64,000 nt of DNA. Origin: Streptomyces griseoviridis. GTDB taxonomy: Bacteria; Actinomycetota; Actinomycetes; Streptomycetales; Streptomycetaceae. Position 1 is the stretch's first letter. Each line of letters opens with the position of its first letter. This document shows positions 41,274 through 51,073 of the stretch, piece by piece. The notes under the pieces were generated by a model. It was not told where the DNA came from. It made no database searches and saw nothing but the letters and a program-made list of their open reading frames with translations. Location of the stretch: assembly GCF_005222485.1 (NCBI RefSeq), contig NZ_CP029078.1, positions 3,314,001-3,378,000 on the forward strand. The letters are read 5' to 3'. The translations under genes and the position numbers were made by a program.

Positions 41274-42212
41274 ATGACGTCGCTGTCCTCGGGGCCCGCC
41301 GCGGCCTCCTCCGCGCCCGCCCTGTCCCGCATCCGCGTCGGATCCGCCCCCGACTCCTGGGGCGTCTGGTTCCCCGACGACCCCCAGCAGGTGCCCTGGC
41401 GGCGCTTCCTCGACGAGGTCGCGCAGTCCGGCTACGAGTGGATCGAACTCGGCCCCTACGGATACCTGCCCACCGATCCCGCGGTACTCCTTGAGGAGAC
41501 CGCGCGACGTGGCCTGAAAGTGTCGGCGGGGACCGTGTTCACCGGCCTGCACCACGGCGAGGCGGTCTGGGAGAAGACCTGGGCGCACGTCGCCGACAAC
41601 GCCTCCCTCGCCCAGGCCATGGGCGCCTCCCACCTGGTGGTCATCCCGTCCTTCTGGCGGGACGACAAGACCGGCGAGGTCCTGGAGCCCGACACCCTGA
41701 CGCCCGAACAGTGGCGCAACCTGACCACGCTCACCGAGCGTCTCGGGCGGGAGGTGCGGGAGCGGTACGGGCTGCGGATCGTGGTGCACCCGCACGCCGA
41801 CACCCACATCGACAGCGAGGAGAACGTCGTCCGCTTCCTGGACGGCACCGACTCCGAGCAGGTCTCGCTCTGCCTCGACACCGGGCACTACGCCTACTGC
41901 GGCGGGGACAGCGTCAAGCTGATCGAGACGTACGGGTCGCGGATCGGGTACCTGCACCTCAAGCAGGTCGACCCGGAGATCCTGGCCGGCGTGCGGGCCG
42001 AGGGCACGCCGTTCGGGCCCGCGGTCGCGCGGGGCGTGATGTGCGAGCCGCCCACGGGGGTGCCGGCGCTCGGGCCCGTGCTGGAGGCGGCGCAGAAGCT
42101 GGACGTCGACCTGTTCGCGATCGTGGAACAGGACATGTATCCGTGCGAGGCGGATGCGCCGCTGCCTATCGCGCAGCGGACTCGGGCGTTCTTGAGGTCG
42201 TGCGGAGCGTAG
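41274..42212 (+). CDS. Sugar phosphate isomerase/epimerase, IolE/IolI-like (probable inosose dehydratase)
   Basis: 312 residues from ATG 41274. TIM-barrel of the AP-endonuclease-2/xylose isomerase-like family: RIRVGSAPDSWGVWFPDDPQQVPWRRFLDEVAQSGYEWIELGPYGYLP, VVIPSFWRDDK, IVVHPHADTHIDSE, CLDTGHYAYCGGD, GYLHLKQVDPEI, IVEQDMYPC. The SAPDSWGVWF start and metal-binding His/Asp/Glu set match IolE-type inosose dehydratases, the step between inositol dehydrogenase and IolD. No inositol dehydrogenase (IolG) is in the window, so it must lie elsewhere. Divergent from iolC, sharing the operator-like region. Confidence 0.82.
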   Translation: MTSLSSGPAAASSAPALSRIRVGSAPDSWGVWFPDDPQQVPWRRFLDEVAQSGYEWIELGPYGYLPTDPAVLLEETARRGLKVSAGTVFTGLHHGEAVWEKTWAHVADNASLAQAMGASHLVVIPSFWRDDKTGEVLEPDTLTPEQWRNLTTLTERLGREVRERYGLRIVVHPHADTHIDSEENVVRFLDGTDSEQVSLCLDTGHYAYCGGDSVKLIETYGSRIGYLHLKQVDPEILAGVRAEGTPFGPAVARGVMCEPPTGVPALGPVLEAAQKLDVDLFAIVEQDMYPCEADAPLPIAQRTRAFLRSCGA

Positions 42213-42272
42213 GACCGCGGGTTTTTTTGGGGGTTTGTGGGGGTGGGGTGAGGGGCTGGTGTCGGGAGGGGC

Positions 42273-42450
42273 GGCACGCGACTGCGTCGCGTCTTCGCGC
42301 AGTTCCCCGCGCCCCTGAGGGGGGGGTTCTCTCTGTGGGTGGGCACGCGACTTCGTCGCGTTTTTGCGCTGTTCCCCGCGCCCCCGGTGGGGGGCTCTTT
42401 GTGGGTGGGCACGCGACTTTGTCGCGTTTTTGCGCTGTTCCCCGCGCCCC
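42273..42450. repeat. Three tandem copies of a Streptomyces intergenic repeat
   Basis: Units at 42273-42315, 42342-42385 and 42408-42450 read GGCACGCGACTnnGTCGCG followed by TTCCCCGCGCCCC. Copies 2 and 3 are nearly identical over a 66-base period. Each unit contains CGCGAC/GTCGCG, which can form a small hairpin. A fourth partial copy is at 34967. The 42213-42642 gap otherwise holds CCCTGT-CT-ACAGGG (42505-42518), a perfect 6-bp inverted repeat in the probable promoter of the next gene. Confidence 0.8.
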
Positions 42451-42642
42451 TTGTTGGGGCGAGGGTTGTAACAGTTGTGACGGGGGTGTGGGGCTTTTGT
42501 CACACCCTGTCTACAGGGGTTCTCCTGTCGTGACTCTCTGTCGTTCACCTCGCGCACGCTGGTGATCGCCAGCGCTGCGCCGGGCTCCTCCGGCGGCCTT
42601 CCCGGCCGTCGCCCCGGCGCGCGCGCAGGGAGGTGCACGTCC

Positions 42643-42843
42643 ATGACTGACCGCGAGCTCTGGTCGTACAAGAAGATCGCGGCCCACATCGGCGTCCAGC
42701 CGGACACGGTGCGCTCGTACCGAAAACACGGGCTGCTGCCTCCGCCGGACCAGGTCGAAGGCGGCAAGCCCTACTGGTACGCCGACACCGTCAGGGCCTG
42801 GGTCGCCTCACGGCCCGGCAACCGCAACCGCAGATCCGACTGA
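42643..42843 (+). CDS. Small helix-turn-helix protein (MerR/excisionase-like)
   Basis: 66 residues from ATG 42643, with GGGAGGTG upstream. The sequence SYKKIAAHIGVQPDTVRSYRKHGLLPPPDQVEGGKPYWYADTVRAWVASRPG is a winged helix-turn-helix like the DNA-binding part of MerR or Xis proteins, with nothing after it. It probably binds DNA as a stand-alone regulator. It ends three bases before the convergent alcohol dehydrogenase stop. No integrase is nearby, so a role as phage excisionase is not supported. Confidence 0.75.
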   Translation: MTDRELWSYKKIAAHIGVQPDTVRSYRKHGLLPPPDQVEGGKPYWYADTVRAWVASRPGNRNRRSD

Positions 42844-42846
42844 ATC

Positions 42847-43890
42847 TCACGCCCAGGGTTCGACGACCGTCACCCCGGCCCCCGGGGCCGTGCCCAGCGC
42901 GGTCAGGGCGGCGGGGGTGGCGTCCAGCGGGATCCTGGACGTCACCAGCAGGTCGGGGCGGAGCGCCCCGGTGCGGACCAGGTCGAGCAGGGGCGGGTAG
43001 GTGTGGGCCGCCATGCCGTGGCTGCCCAGCAGTTCGAGCTCCAGCGCAATGGCCCTGGCCATCGGGACGGGCGTGGTGCCCGTCGGCGACGGCAGCAGAC
43101 CGACCTGGAGGTGCCGGCCCCTGCGGCGCAGGCCGTTCACCGACGCGGCGCAGGTGGCCGGTGATCCCAGCGCGTCCAGGGAGAGGTGGGCCCCGCCGCC
43201 GGTCAGCTCGCGGACCGCCGCCGCGGTGTCCGGGGTCCGCGTGCCGTCCACGCATTCGGCCGCGCCGAACTTCCGTGCCAGCTCCAGCGCCCGCGGGGAG
43301 ATGTCGACCGCGACCACCTGGGCGCCGGCCGCCGCCGCGATCATCACCGCCGACAGGCCCACCCCGCCGCAGCCGTGCACCGCGACCCACTCACCGGCCG
43401 CCACCCTGCCCTGCTGCACCACCGCGCGGAACGCCGTGGCGAACCGGCAGCCGAGCGAGGCCGCCGTCGCGCAGGACATCTCCTCCGGCACCGCGACCAG
43501 GTTCACGTCGGCGTGGTCCAGCGCCACGTACTGGGCGAACGAGCCCCAGTGGGTGAAGCCCGGCTGGGTCTGGCGCTCGCAGACCTGGTGGTCGCCCGCC
43601 GCGCAGGACGGGCAGCTTCCGCAGGCGCAGATGAACGGGACGGTGACCCGGTCACCGGGCCGCCAGCCCGTCACCGTGTCGCCCACCGCCTCGACGGTCC
43701 CGGCCAGTTCGTGGCCGGGGACGTGCGGCAGCGTGATGTCCGGGTCGTGGCCCTGCCAGCCGTGCCAGTCGCTGCGGCAGAGGCCGGTCGCCTCGACCCG
43801 CACCACCACACCGTGCGCCGCGGGCACCGGGTCAGGCACCTCCCTGACCTCGGCCGGCTCCCCGTACCGCTCGAACACCACAGCCCGCAT
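42847..43890 (-). CDS. Zinc-dependent alcohol dehydrogenase (medium-chain)
   Basis: 347 residues from ATG 43890, with GAGGGAGGA upstream. The catalytic zinc region is [31 protein letters not shown], the structural zinc set [17 protein letters not shown], and the Rossmann motif [25 protein letters not shown]. It oxidises or reduces an alcohol/aldehyde with NAD(P). [14 protein letters not shown] and the absence of extra domains fit the general zinc alcohol dehydrogenase group; substrate unknown. Convergent with the small HTH gene, upstream of nothing obviously related. Confidence 0.9.
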   Translation of the reverse strand: MRAVVFERYGEPAEVREVPDPVPAAHGVVVRVEATGLCRSDWHGWQGHDPDITLPHVPGHELAGTVEAVGDTVTGWRPGDRVTVPFICACGSCPSCAAGDHQVCERQTQPGFTHWGSFAQYVALDHADVNLVAVPEEMSCATAASLGCRFATAFRAVVQQGRVAAGEWVAVHGCGGVGLSAVMIAAAAGAQVVAVDISPRALELARKFGAAECVDGTRTPDTAAAVRELTGGGAHLSLDALGSPATCAASVNGLRRRGRHLQVGLLPSPTGTTPVPMARAIALELELLGSHGMAAHTYPPLLDLVRTGALRPDLLVTSRIPLDATPAALTALGTAPGAGVTVVEPWA

Positions 43891-43944
43891 CCGCCGGTCC
43901 TCCCTCGTCGTCGCCCGTCCGGTCCACCATGGACCCGTCCCACG

Positions 43945-46278
43945 CTAACCGCGGGTGGGAACCCTGTCCGCGTCGGTGGCGGTGTCCGCCGCGGTGCCGT
44001 CGGCGGTGCCTGGCGCCGTGCCTGGCGCGGTGGCCCCCTCCGTGTCCGTCCTCGTGTTCGTGTCCTTCGTACTGTTCTCGCCCCCGGTGTCGTGCCGGTC
44101 CGCCGGGACCGTCCCGCCCTCGCTCACTCCGAACCTCGCGTGGAACCTCCGCAGCGGGGCCGGTGCCCACCAGGTCGCCCGGCCGGTCAGGCGCATCACC
44201 GCCGGGACCAGGAGGCTGCGGACGATCATCGCGTCCATCAGGACCGCGAGGGCGATGCCGAGGCCCAGCATCTTGGTGTTGGTGACGCGTGAGGTGCCGA
44301 TGGCGACCATGACCACCGCGAGGATCACCGCCGCCGCCGTGATCAGCCCGCCGGTGCGCTCGACGCCGTGCCTGACCGCCGACTCGTGGTCGCCGGTGCG
44401 GTCGTACTCCTCCTTGATGCGGGAGAGCAGGAAGACGCCGTAGTCCATGGAGAGGCCGAAGGCCACGCAGAACATGATGACGGGCAGGGTCGTCTCGATG
44501 GAGCCGGGGCTGGTGAAGCCGAGCAGTCCTGAGAGGTGACCGTCCTGGAAGACCCAGACCACCGCGCCGAACATCGCCGTCAGGCTGAGCGCGTTGAGCG
44601 CCACCGCCTGGAGCGGGACGATCAGGCTGCCGGTGAGCAGGAAGACCAGGAAGAGGGTGACCACCGCGATGAACGCGAGTGCCCACGGCAGGCGTTCGCC
44701 GATGGCGTGCTTGGTGTCGACCAGGACGGCAGCGGTGCCCGTCACCTTGGTGTCGAAGGGGGCGTCGGTGGCGCGCAGGTCGCCCACCAGGCGCTGGGCT
44801 CCGTCGTCGACGGCCTCGCCACGGGGCTGCACGGTGAAGTACGCAAAGTCGCCCTTCACCAGCGGGCCTTCGACCCGCAGCACCCCGGGCAGCTCGGCTA
44901 TGCGCTCCTTGTAGGCCGTGTACTGGGTCTCGGTGGCCCGGCCCTCGGCGAGGACTTCGAGGCCCGCGCCCGGGGTGCCGGGGAACCCCTCCCTGATGTG
45001 CTGCTGGACGATGTGGGACTCGGCGGAGGCGGGCAGCTGGCGGTCGTCCGCCGTGCCGAACTTGACGCCGAGGAAGGGCAGTCCGAGCAGGACGAGGACG
45101 GCGGTGGTGCCCAGCGCGAAGAAGGGGGCCCGGCGCATGACGAGTGTCGCCGTCCGTCCCCAGGCCGTGGACCGCTCGCCGGAGCCGGTCGACGCACGCC
45201 GGTCCCCGCGCCGGAACAGGCGGCGCAGGTCGAGGGAGTCGACCCGGTGGCCGAGCAGGATCAGGGCGGCGGGGAGCAGGATCAGCGCGGCCGCGGCCGC
45301 CAGCAGCACCACGGCGATGCCGGCGTAGGCGAAGGAGCGCAGGAAGTACTGCGGGAAGAGGAGCATCGCCGCCAGGGACACCGCGACGGTCAGGGCGGAG
45401 AACAGGACGGTCCGCCCGGCGGTGCGCAGGGTGGTGCCGATCGCCGTCGCCGGGTCGGCGCCCTCGGACAGCTCCTCGCGGAAGCGGCGGACGATGAAGA
45501 GGGCGTAGTCGATGGCGAGGCCGAGGCCGAGGGCCGTGGTGAGGTTCATCGCGAAGACCGAGACGTCGGTGAACGACGTGAGGCCCCGCAGGATCGCGTT
45601 GGTGCCCAGGATGGCGACGATGCCGATGCCGAGCGGCAGCAGGGCGGCGACCGCGCTGCCGAAGACCATCACCAGGAGCACGAGGGTGACCGGCAGGGCG
45701 ATGATCTCGGCGCGGGTGAGGTCCTCCTGGATGATCGTCTGCATCTCGTGGCGTACGGCGACCTGGCCGCCGAGCCTGACCTCGACCGGGCCGTGGGTGC
45801 CCCGCAGTTCGGGGGCCAGCCGGTCGAGGGTCTTCCCCATCTGCTTCTCGTCGCCCGTGAGGCGGGCCGCTATCAGGGCCTCGTGGCCGTCCTTCGCGCG
45901 CAGGGCGGGCGCCGCCGCCGGGGGCGCCTGCCAGTAGGAGCCGACGCCCGTGACGCCCTTCTCGGCGGCCAGCCGCCCGGCGAGCGCGCGGGCCTTGGAG
46001 GCGACCCGCGGGTCGTCGACCGAGGCGCTGCCCGCGTCGAGCAGGAGCAGCAGGTTGGGCTGGGAGTCGGGGAAGCCGCGCTCCAGGGCCTTGGTCGCGT
46101 AGGTCGACTCGGCCGCCGGGTCCTCCCAGCCGCCGCTGCCCAGCCGGTCGGCGACGCCGCTGCCCGCGACCACGGCCAGGGCCGTGAGCACGAGCGCCAC
46201 CAGCAGGGACAGCCGTGGCCTCGCGGTCACGAATCGGGTCCAGCCCCCGGGCGAGGGCGGGGTGTTGACTTCGGTCAT
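43945..46278 (-). CDS. MMPL-family RND exporter
   Basis: 777 residues from ATG 46278, with AAGGGG upstream. Twelve membrane segments in the MMPL 1+5+1+5 plan, with two large outside loops (residues about 40-195 and 390-545). Conserved elements include GLGLAIDYALFIVRRFREEL in the first half and AFGLSMDYGVFLLSRIKEEY in the second, where the Asp-Tyr pairs are the proton-relay sites. The tail is hydrophilic and Thr-rich. Such proteins export lipids, peptidolipids or drugs using proton flow. It is divergent from a TetR gene across two matching operators, so it is probably repressed by that protein and induced by a ligand. Confidence 0.92.
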   Translation of the reverse strand: MTEVNTPPSPGGWTRFVTARPRLSLLVALVLTALAVVAGSGVADRLGSGGWEDPAAESTYATKALERGFPDSQPNLLLLLDAGSASVDDPRVASKARALAGRLAAEKGVTGVGSYWQAPPAAAPALRAKDGHEALIAARLTGDEKQMGKTLDRLAPELRGTHGPVEVRLGGQVAVRHEMQTIIQEDLTRAEIIALPVTLVLLVMVFGSAVAALLPLGIGIVAILGTNAILRGLTSFTDVSVFAMNLTTALGLGLAIDYALFIVRRFREELSEGADPATAIGTTLRTAGRTVLFSALTVAVSLAAMLLFPQYFLRSFAYAGIAVVLLAAAAALILLPAALILLGHRVDSLDLRRLFRRGDRRASTGSGERSTAWGRTATLVMRRAPFFALGTTAVLVLLGLPFLGVKFGTADDRQLPASAESHIVQQHIREGFPGTPGAGLEVLAEGRATETQYTAYKERIAELPGVLRVEGPLVKGDFAYFTVQPRGEAVDDGAQRLVGDLRATDAPFDTKVTGTAAVLVDTKHAIGERLPWALAFIAVVTLFLVFLLTGSLIVPLQAVALNALSLTAMFGAVVWVFQDGHLSGLLGFTSPGSIETTLPVIMFCVAFGLSMDYGVFLLSRIKEEYDRTGDHESAVRHGVERTGGLITAAAVILAVVMVAIGTSRVTNTKMLGLGIALAVLMDAMIVRSLLVPAVMRLTGRATWWAPAPLRRFHARFGVSEGGTVPADRHDTGGENSTKDTNTRTDTEGATAPGTAPGTADGTAADTATDADRVPTRG

Positions 46279-46365
46279 GGTGCGGTGACCCCTTCACCGT
46301 GGAGCTGATGGAACGTGTCCGGACGCGTGGATGCAGCTGAAATCCCGCGGACGCCATAAAATGGC

Positions 46366-46418
46366 AAACACGAGACCGCGCTCGCGTTTCATTAGAATGC
46401 GAGCGACCGCTCGTGTTT
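46366..46418. promoter_or_regulatory. Pair of TetR-type operators between MMPL and tetR genes
   Basis: Two 23-base sites, 46366-46388 and 46396-46418, match each other in inverted orientation: both read AAACACGAG, five variable bases, then GCTCGC. The second contains CGAGCG-AC-CGCTCG, a perfect 6-bp inverted repeat. Centres are 30 bases apart, about three helical turns. Confidence 0.75.
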
Positions 46419-46450
46419 GTCAACCGCGTTCGGAGACTTGGGGATAACCG

Positions 46451-47113
46451 GTGCCCGACAACCCGCAGAGCGAGCAGCCGCGCCGCCGCCAGGCCCGCGG
46501 CGAGCGTCGCGTCGCCCAGCTGCTCGAAGCCGCCGCGAACGTCTTCTGCACCACCGGCTACACGGCGGCCAGCACCAACGCCATCGCCCGCGAGGCCGGG
46601 GTGTCACCGGGCACGCTCTACCAGTTCTTCCCGAACAAGGAAGCGATCGCGGTCGAGCTGGGCAGCAAGCTGATGCACGAGATGCGCGAGTCGCACGGCG
46701 AGACGCTCGCGCTGATAGACCCCGCGACCTCGGTGGCGGAGGTCATCGACGCCACCATCGACCGGCTGATCGACTTCACCTGCCGCCGCCCGGAGTTCTT
46801 CGCCCTGGTGCACGGCCCCGACATCCCCGGCCGGATCGCCGAGGAGCACGACGCCCTGCACCTGAGCATGGTGCAGCGCGTCGAGGAGCTGGTCGCGGCC
46901 TTCCTGCCGGGGGCGCCGCCCGCCGACGTCGAGCGGGTCGCGCAGGTCTGCCTCGGCATCTACAAGTCGGGGCTCGAACTGGTGCTGGCCCGCGAGGGCG
47001 CCGAGCGCGACGCCTATGTGCGGGAGATCAAGGACGTCCTCATCCGGTATCTGGAGCCCCTGATCGACGAGCACAACGCCGACGCGCCGGCGCCCGCACC
47101 CGTGACGCGCTGA
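46451..47113 (+). CDS. TetR-family transcriptional repressor
   Basis: 220 residues from GTG 46451. The N-terminal helix-turn-helix spans about residues 20-65 (LLEAAANVFCTTGYTAASTNAIAREAGVSPGTLYQFFPNKEAIAVEL). The C-terminal ligand domain includes VQRVEELVAAFLPGAPPADVERVAQVCLGIYKSGLELVLA. Divergent from the MMPL exporter with two matching 23-base sites between them, the classic repressor/efflux layout. It likely represses both itself and the exporter; the inducer is unknown. Confidence 0.92.
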   Translation: MPDNPQSEQPRRRQARGERRVAQLLEAAANVFCTTGYTAASTNAIAREAGVSPGTLYQFFPNKEAIAVELGSKLMHEMRESHGETLALIDPATSVAEVIDATIDRLIDFTCRRPEFFALVHGPDIPGRIAEEHDALHLSMVQRVEELVAAFLPGAPPADVERVAQVCLGIYKSGLELVLAREGAERDAYVREIKDVLIRYLEPLIDEHNADAPAPAPVTR

Positions 47114-47380
47114 CCCTCGGCAGGACGGCGCGCCGTCGCCCGGTCGGCCCAACACGGTGGGACACCCGGCAGACGGTGCGGGGCGGGCGGAGTCCGGCGG
47201 GAGCCCAGTGGAGCCCCGCGGGAGCCCGGCGGTGGCCGCGAGCGGAAGGGGGCCGGCGGAGGCGGACGGGATGCCGGTTCCGGACTGCGGGATGACCGGA
47301 ACGCACCTTAAAGTGCCGGTAAATCCTTTCAGTGCGGCCGCTCCGCACCGCCGCCCCGCCCGAGCACGAGGGGATCCGCC

Positions 47381-48331
47381 GTGACCCGTCCGCCGCCGCC
47401 CGGCACACCCCGGGCCCGTATCCCAGGGCCGCAGCAGCCGCCGCCGACGTATCCGCAGATCCGGCCCGGCCTGTGGAAGCGGTGCCTGTGGGGCGGGCTC
47501 GCGCTGTGGGTGCTGACCGCGCTCGTCACGTACGCCACCAGGAACACCACGCTGCTGCCGACGCTGATCCTGCTCGGCAGCTTCCTGATGCCGGTCACCT
47601 TCGTGCTGTGGGCGTACGAGCGGCACGGCCGCGACCTGGGCGTCAGCGTGATCCTCGGCTGCTTCCTGACCGGCGGCACGCTGGGCGTGCTCGGCGCCTC
47701 GCTGATGGAGTACTACCTCGTCCACCCGTCACTGTGGATGTTCGTCGGCGTCGGGCTGATCGAGGAGGCCGTCAAGGTGGCGGCGCTGATGTTCGTGCTC
47801 CGCCGCCAGGTGCGGATCAGGGGCATCAGGGCGGGGCTGGTGCTCGGCGCCACGGTCGGCTTCGGCTTCGCCGCCCTGGAGTCCTCCGGGTACGCCTTCA
47901 ACGCGGCCCTCAGCACCCACGGGATCGATCTGCGGGCGCTGCTCCAGACCGAGATCCTGCGCGGCGTCCTCGCCCCCTTCGGACACGGCCTGTGGACGGC
48001 GATCATCGGCGGGGTGCTGCTCTCCTACCGTCGCCCGAACGGCCGCTTCCACTTCACCGCGCCGGTGATCGGCACCTATCTGGGGGTCGCGCTGCTGCAC
48101 GCCCTGTGGGACTCGACGCACGGCATCGCGGTCTGGCTGGTGGCCCAGCTGACCAGCGGCGGGCTGAACAAGGAGCTGTTCGCGCAGGGGTTCATCCCGC
48201 GCCCGACCGAGCAGCAGGCACATCTGTTCACGCTGTTCTCGGTGGGGGGTCTGGTGGCGGTGGCGCTGTTCGGGGTGGCCTGGGTGCGCTCACTGGCCCG
48301 TCGGGACCCTTCTTGGAGAAATACCCCCTAG
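47381..48331 (+). CDS. PrsW-family intramembrane metalloprotease
   Basis: 316 residues from GTG 47381, with GAGGGGATC upstream. A Pro-rich cytoplasmic N-terminus (residues 1-30) is followed by about eight membrane segments. The PrsW active-site motifs are present: GLIEEAVKVAAL (EExxK), a mid-membrane GFGFAALES, HGLWTAIIGG and LLHALWDSTHG with metal-binding histidines. In Bacillus PrsW cleaves an anti-sigma factor; the target here is unknown. The stop codon lies inside the CsoR-type operator of the copper genes. Confidence 0.9.
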   Translation: MTRPPPPGTPRARIPGPQQPPPTYPQIRPGLWKRCLWGGLALWVLTALVTYATRNTTLLPTLILLGSFLMPVTFVLWAYERHGRDLGVSVILGCFLTGGTLGVLGASLMEYYLVHPSLWMFVGVGLIEEAVKVAALMFVLRRQVRIRGIRAGLVLGATVGFGFAALESSGYAFNAALSTHGIDLRALLQTEILRGVLAPFGHGLWTAIIGGVLLSYRRPNGRFHFTAPVIGTYLGVALLHALWDSTHGIAVWLVAQLTSGGLNKELFAQGFIPRPTEQQAHLFTLFSVGGLVAVALFGVAWVRSLARRDPSWRNTP

Positions 48332-48337
48332 GGGTAT
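48321..48337. promoter_or_regulatory. CsoR-type copper operator
   Basis: TACCCC-CTA-GGGGTA, an inverted repeat within ATACCCCCTAGGGGTAT, matches the known CsoR site pattern (TACCC...GGGTA). It lies 70 bases upstream of copZ and covers the TAG of the protease gene. CsoR would release copZ-copA transcription when it binds Cu(I). No csoR gene is in the window. Confidence 0.8.
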
Positions 48338-48404
48338 AACGTGGTGAGGGACGGGGTCCCCCGTGGGCCCCGCCGACCCCACACGCCTCGACGAGGAGAA
48401 CGAC

Positions 48405-48644
48405 ATGACCGCCCCGACCGACACCCCGGGATCCGTGACCGCCGTCTACCGGGTCACCGGCATGAGCTGCGGACACTGCGAGGGTTCCGTCTCCGGTGAG
48501 CTGTCCGAACTGCCCGGCGTGACCTCCGTGAAGGCCGTCGCGTCGACCGGCGAGGTCACCGTCGTCTCGGAAGCGCCCCTCGACGAGGCCGCCGTGCGCG
48601 CCGCCGTGGACGAGGCGGGCTTCGAGCTGGCCGGCACGGTCTGA
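48405..48644 (+). CDS. copZ: Copper chaperone (heavy-metal-associated domain)
   Basis: 79 residues from ATG 48405, with GAGGAGAA upstream. One HMA domain: the metal site is GMSCGHC (Cys pair at residues about 22 and 25), followed by LPGVTSVKAVASTGEVTVVSEAPLDEAAVRAAVDEAGFEL in the ferredoxin-like fold. It binds Cu(I) in the cytoplasm and delivers it to CopA, encoded 164 bases downstream. The CsoR-type operator upstream fits copper induction. Confidence 0.93.
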   Translation: MTAPTDTPGSVTAVYRVTGMSCGHCEGSVSGELSELPGVTSVKAVASTGEVTVVSEAPLDEAAVRAAVDEAGFELAGTV

Positions 48645-48808
48645 CCGCCTCGCACCGCCCGGGGCCGCGGACGCGCGCCGCGGCCCCCGCACCCACCGGG
48701 GTCGACCACCCGCACCGCCCTGACGAACAGCACCTGTTCTCCGACCGGTCCGCGCCGACCAGCTGATACTGGCTCCGCGCGGTCCGGTCCGATGTCTGGA
48801 GTCCGGAC

Positions 48809-51073
48809 ATGACCACCACCACGACCACCAGGTCACCGATAGAACCGACCGGCCCCGGCGACCCGGCCGGCCCCGGCGCCGTCGAGCTGCTGATCGGCGG
48901 AATGACGTGCGCCTCCTGCGCCGCCCGCGTCGAGAAGAAGCTCAACCGGATCGACGGCGTCACCGCCTCGGTCAACTACGCGACCGAGAAGGCGAAGGTC
49001 AGCTACCCGGCGGGCGTCGAGGTCGCCGACCTGATCGCGACCGTCGTCAGGACCGGCTACACGGCCGAGGAGCCGCCCCCGCCGCGCCCCGCGCCCGAGG
49101 AGCCGGCCCCGGCCGCCGAGGACCCGGAACTCGCCGGGTACCGGCAGCGGTTCACCGTCACCGCGCTGCTCGCCGTCCCGGTGGCCCTGCTGTCGATGAT
49201 TCCCGCTCTCCAGTTCGACAACTGGCAGTGGCTGGCGCTGACGCTGGCCGCGCCCGCGGTCGTCTGGGGCGGGCTGCCGCTCCACCGGGCCGCGTGGACG
49301 AACGCCCGGCACGGCGCCGCCACCATGGACACCCTGGTCTCGATCGGCACGCTGGCCGCGTTCGGCTGGTCGCTGTGGACGCTGTTCCTCGGGGACGCGG
49401 GCATGGCCGGCATGAAGGACGAGTTCCGGTTCACCGTGTCGCGCGCCGACGGCGCCTCCACCATCTATCTGGAGGTGGCCGCGGGCGTCATCGCCTTCGT
49501 CCTGCTCGGCCGCTATCTGGAGGCCCGCTCCAAGCGGCACGCGGGCGCGGCGCTGCGGGCCCTGATGGAGCTGGGCGCCAAGGACGTCGCCGTGCTGCGC
49601 GACGGCCGCGAGGTGCGGGTGCCGGTGCCCGAACTGGCCGTCGGCGACCGGTTCGTGGTCCGGCCGGGCGAGAAGGTCGCCACCGACGGCACGGTCGTCG
49701 AGGGGGCGTCCGCCGTGGACGCGTCGATGCTGACCGGCGAGTCGGTGCCGGTGGACGTGGGCGTCGGCTCCGCCGTCACGGGCGCGACCGTGAACGCGGG
49801 CGGGCGGCTGGTCGTCGCGGCCACCCGGGTCGGCTCGGACACCCAGCTCGCCCGGATGGCGCGGCTCGTGGAGGACGCACAGAACGGCAAGGCCGAGGTG
49901 CAGCGGCTGGCCGACCGGATCTCGGCGGTGTTCGTGCCCGTCGTCCTGGTCATCGCGCTCGCCACGTTCGGGGTGTGGCTCGGCGTCACGGGCGACACCG
50001 TGGCCGCGTTCACCGCGGCCGTCGCCGTCCTGATCATCGCCTGCCCGTGCGCGCTGGGCCTGGCCACGCCGACCGCGCTGCTGGTCGGCACCGGCCGTGG
50101 CGCCCAGCTCGGCATCCTCATCAAGGGCCCCGAAGTCCTGGAGTCGACCCGGCGGGTCGACACGATCGTCCTCGACAAGACCGGCACGGTCACCACCGGC
50201 CGGATGACGCTGCGCGAGGTGTACGCGGACGGCGGCGCCGACGCCGACGAGGTGCTGCGGCTCGCGGGCGCCGTCGAACACGCCTCCGAGCACCCGGTGG
50301 CGCGCGCGGTCGCCGCGGGCGCCCGGGAGCGGCTCGGCGAACTGCCCGGCGTGAGCGACTTCGAGAACATCCCCGGCAGGGGCGTGCGCGGGCGCGTCGA
50401 GGGCCGTGCGGTGGCCGTGGGCCGCCTCTTCGACACGCTGCCCGACGAGTTGGCGCGCGCCAAGGAGGCGGCCGAGCGGGACGGCCGCACCGCCGTCGTG
50501 GTCGGCTGGGACGGGGTGGCGCGCGGTGTGGTGACCGTCGCCGACGCGGTGAAGGGGACCAGCGCCGAGGCGGTGCGGGAACTGCGCGCGCTCGGGCTCA
50601 CCCCGGTGCTGCTGACCGGGGACAACCGGGCGGTGGCCGAGGCGGTGGCGCGGGAGGTCGGCATCGACGAGGTGGTGGCCGAGGTGCTGCCCGAGGAGAA
50701 GGTCGACGTCGTGCGGCGCCTCCAGGGCGAGGGCCGGTCGGTGGCGATGGTCGGGGACGGCGTGAACGACGCCGCCGCGCTGGCCGTCGCCGATCTGGGA
50801 CTCGCCATGGGGACCGGGACGGACGCGGCGATCGAGGCGAGCGATCTGACGCTGGTGCGCGGGGACCTGCGGGTGGCCGCGGACGCGATCCGGCTGGCCC
50901 GGCGGACCCTCGCCACCATCAGGGGGAACCTGGTCTGGGCCTTCGGGTACAACGTGGCCGCGCTGCCGCTGGCCGCCGCGGGGCTGCTCAATCCGATGAT
51001 CGCGGGGGCCGCGATGGCCTTCTCGTCGGTCTTCGTGGTGACCAACAGCCTCCGGTTGCGGACGTTCCGTTGA
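48809..51073 (+). CDS. copA: Cu(I)-exporting P1B-type ATPase
   Basis: 754 residues from ATG 48809. One N-terminal HMA domain with GMTCASC (residues about 31-37), then a Pro-rich linker and eight membrane segments. The transmembrane metal site is [25 protein letters not shown] carries the phosphorylated Asp, TGES lies in the actuator domain, HPVARA is the P1B HP motif, and [10 protein letters not shown] is the hinge. The last segments include [12 protein letters not shown] and [15 protein letters not shown], as in Cu+-ATPases. It pumps Cu(I) out of the cytoplasm. Part of the copZ-copA module. Confidence 0.95.
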   Translation: MTTTTTTRSPIEPTGPGDPAGPGAVELLIGGMTCASCAARVEKKLNRIDGVTASVNYATEKAKVSYPAGVEVADLIATVVRTGYTAEEPPPPRPAPEEPAPAAEDPELAGYRQRFTVTALLAVPVALLSMIPALQFDNWQWLALTLAAPAVVWGGLPLHRAAWTNARHGAATMDTLVSIGTLAAFGWSLWTLFLGDAGMAGMKDEFRFTVSRADGASTIYLEVAAGVIAFVLLGRYLEARSKRHAGAALRALMELGAKDVAVLRDGREVRVPVPELAVGDRFVVRPGEKVATDGTVVEGASAVDASMLTGESVPVDVGVGSAVTGATVNAGGRLVVAATRVGSDTQLARMARLVEDAQNGKAEVQRLADRISAVFVPVVLVIALATFGVWLGVTGDTVAAFTAAVAVLIIACPCALGLATPTALLVGTGRGAQLGILIKGPEVLESTRRVDTIVLDKTGTVTTGRMTLREVYADGGADADEVLRLAGAVEHASEHPVARAVAAGARERLGELPGVSDFENIPGRGVRGRVEGRAVAVGRLFDTLPDELARAKEAAERDGRTAVVVGWDGVARGVVTVADAVKGTSAEAVRELRALGLTPVLLTGDNRAVAEAVAREVGIDEVVAEVLPEEKVDVVRRLQGEGRSVAMVGDGVNDAAALAVADLGLAMGTGTDAAIEASDLTLVRGDLRVAADAIRLARRTLATIRGNLVWAFGYNVAALPLAAAGLLNPMIAGAAMAFSSVFVVTNSLRLRTFR

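Noticed and set aside
42273..42450. CRISPR array
   Set aside because: Three units with 23-27-base gaps that are themselves similar, and no cas genes; the core matches a dispersed intergenic repeat.
42643..42843. Phage excisionase
   Set aside because: The winged helix-turn-helix resembles Xis or MerR heads, but there is no integrase or other phage gene nearby.
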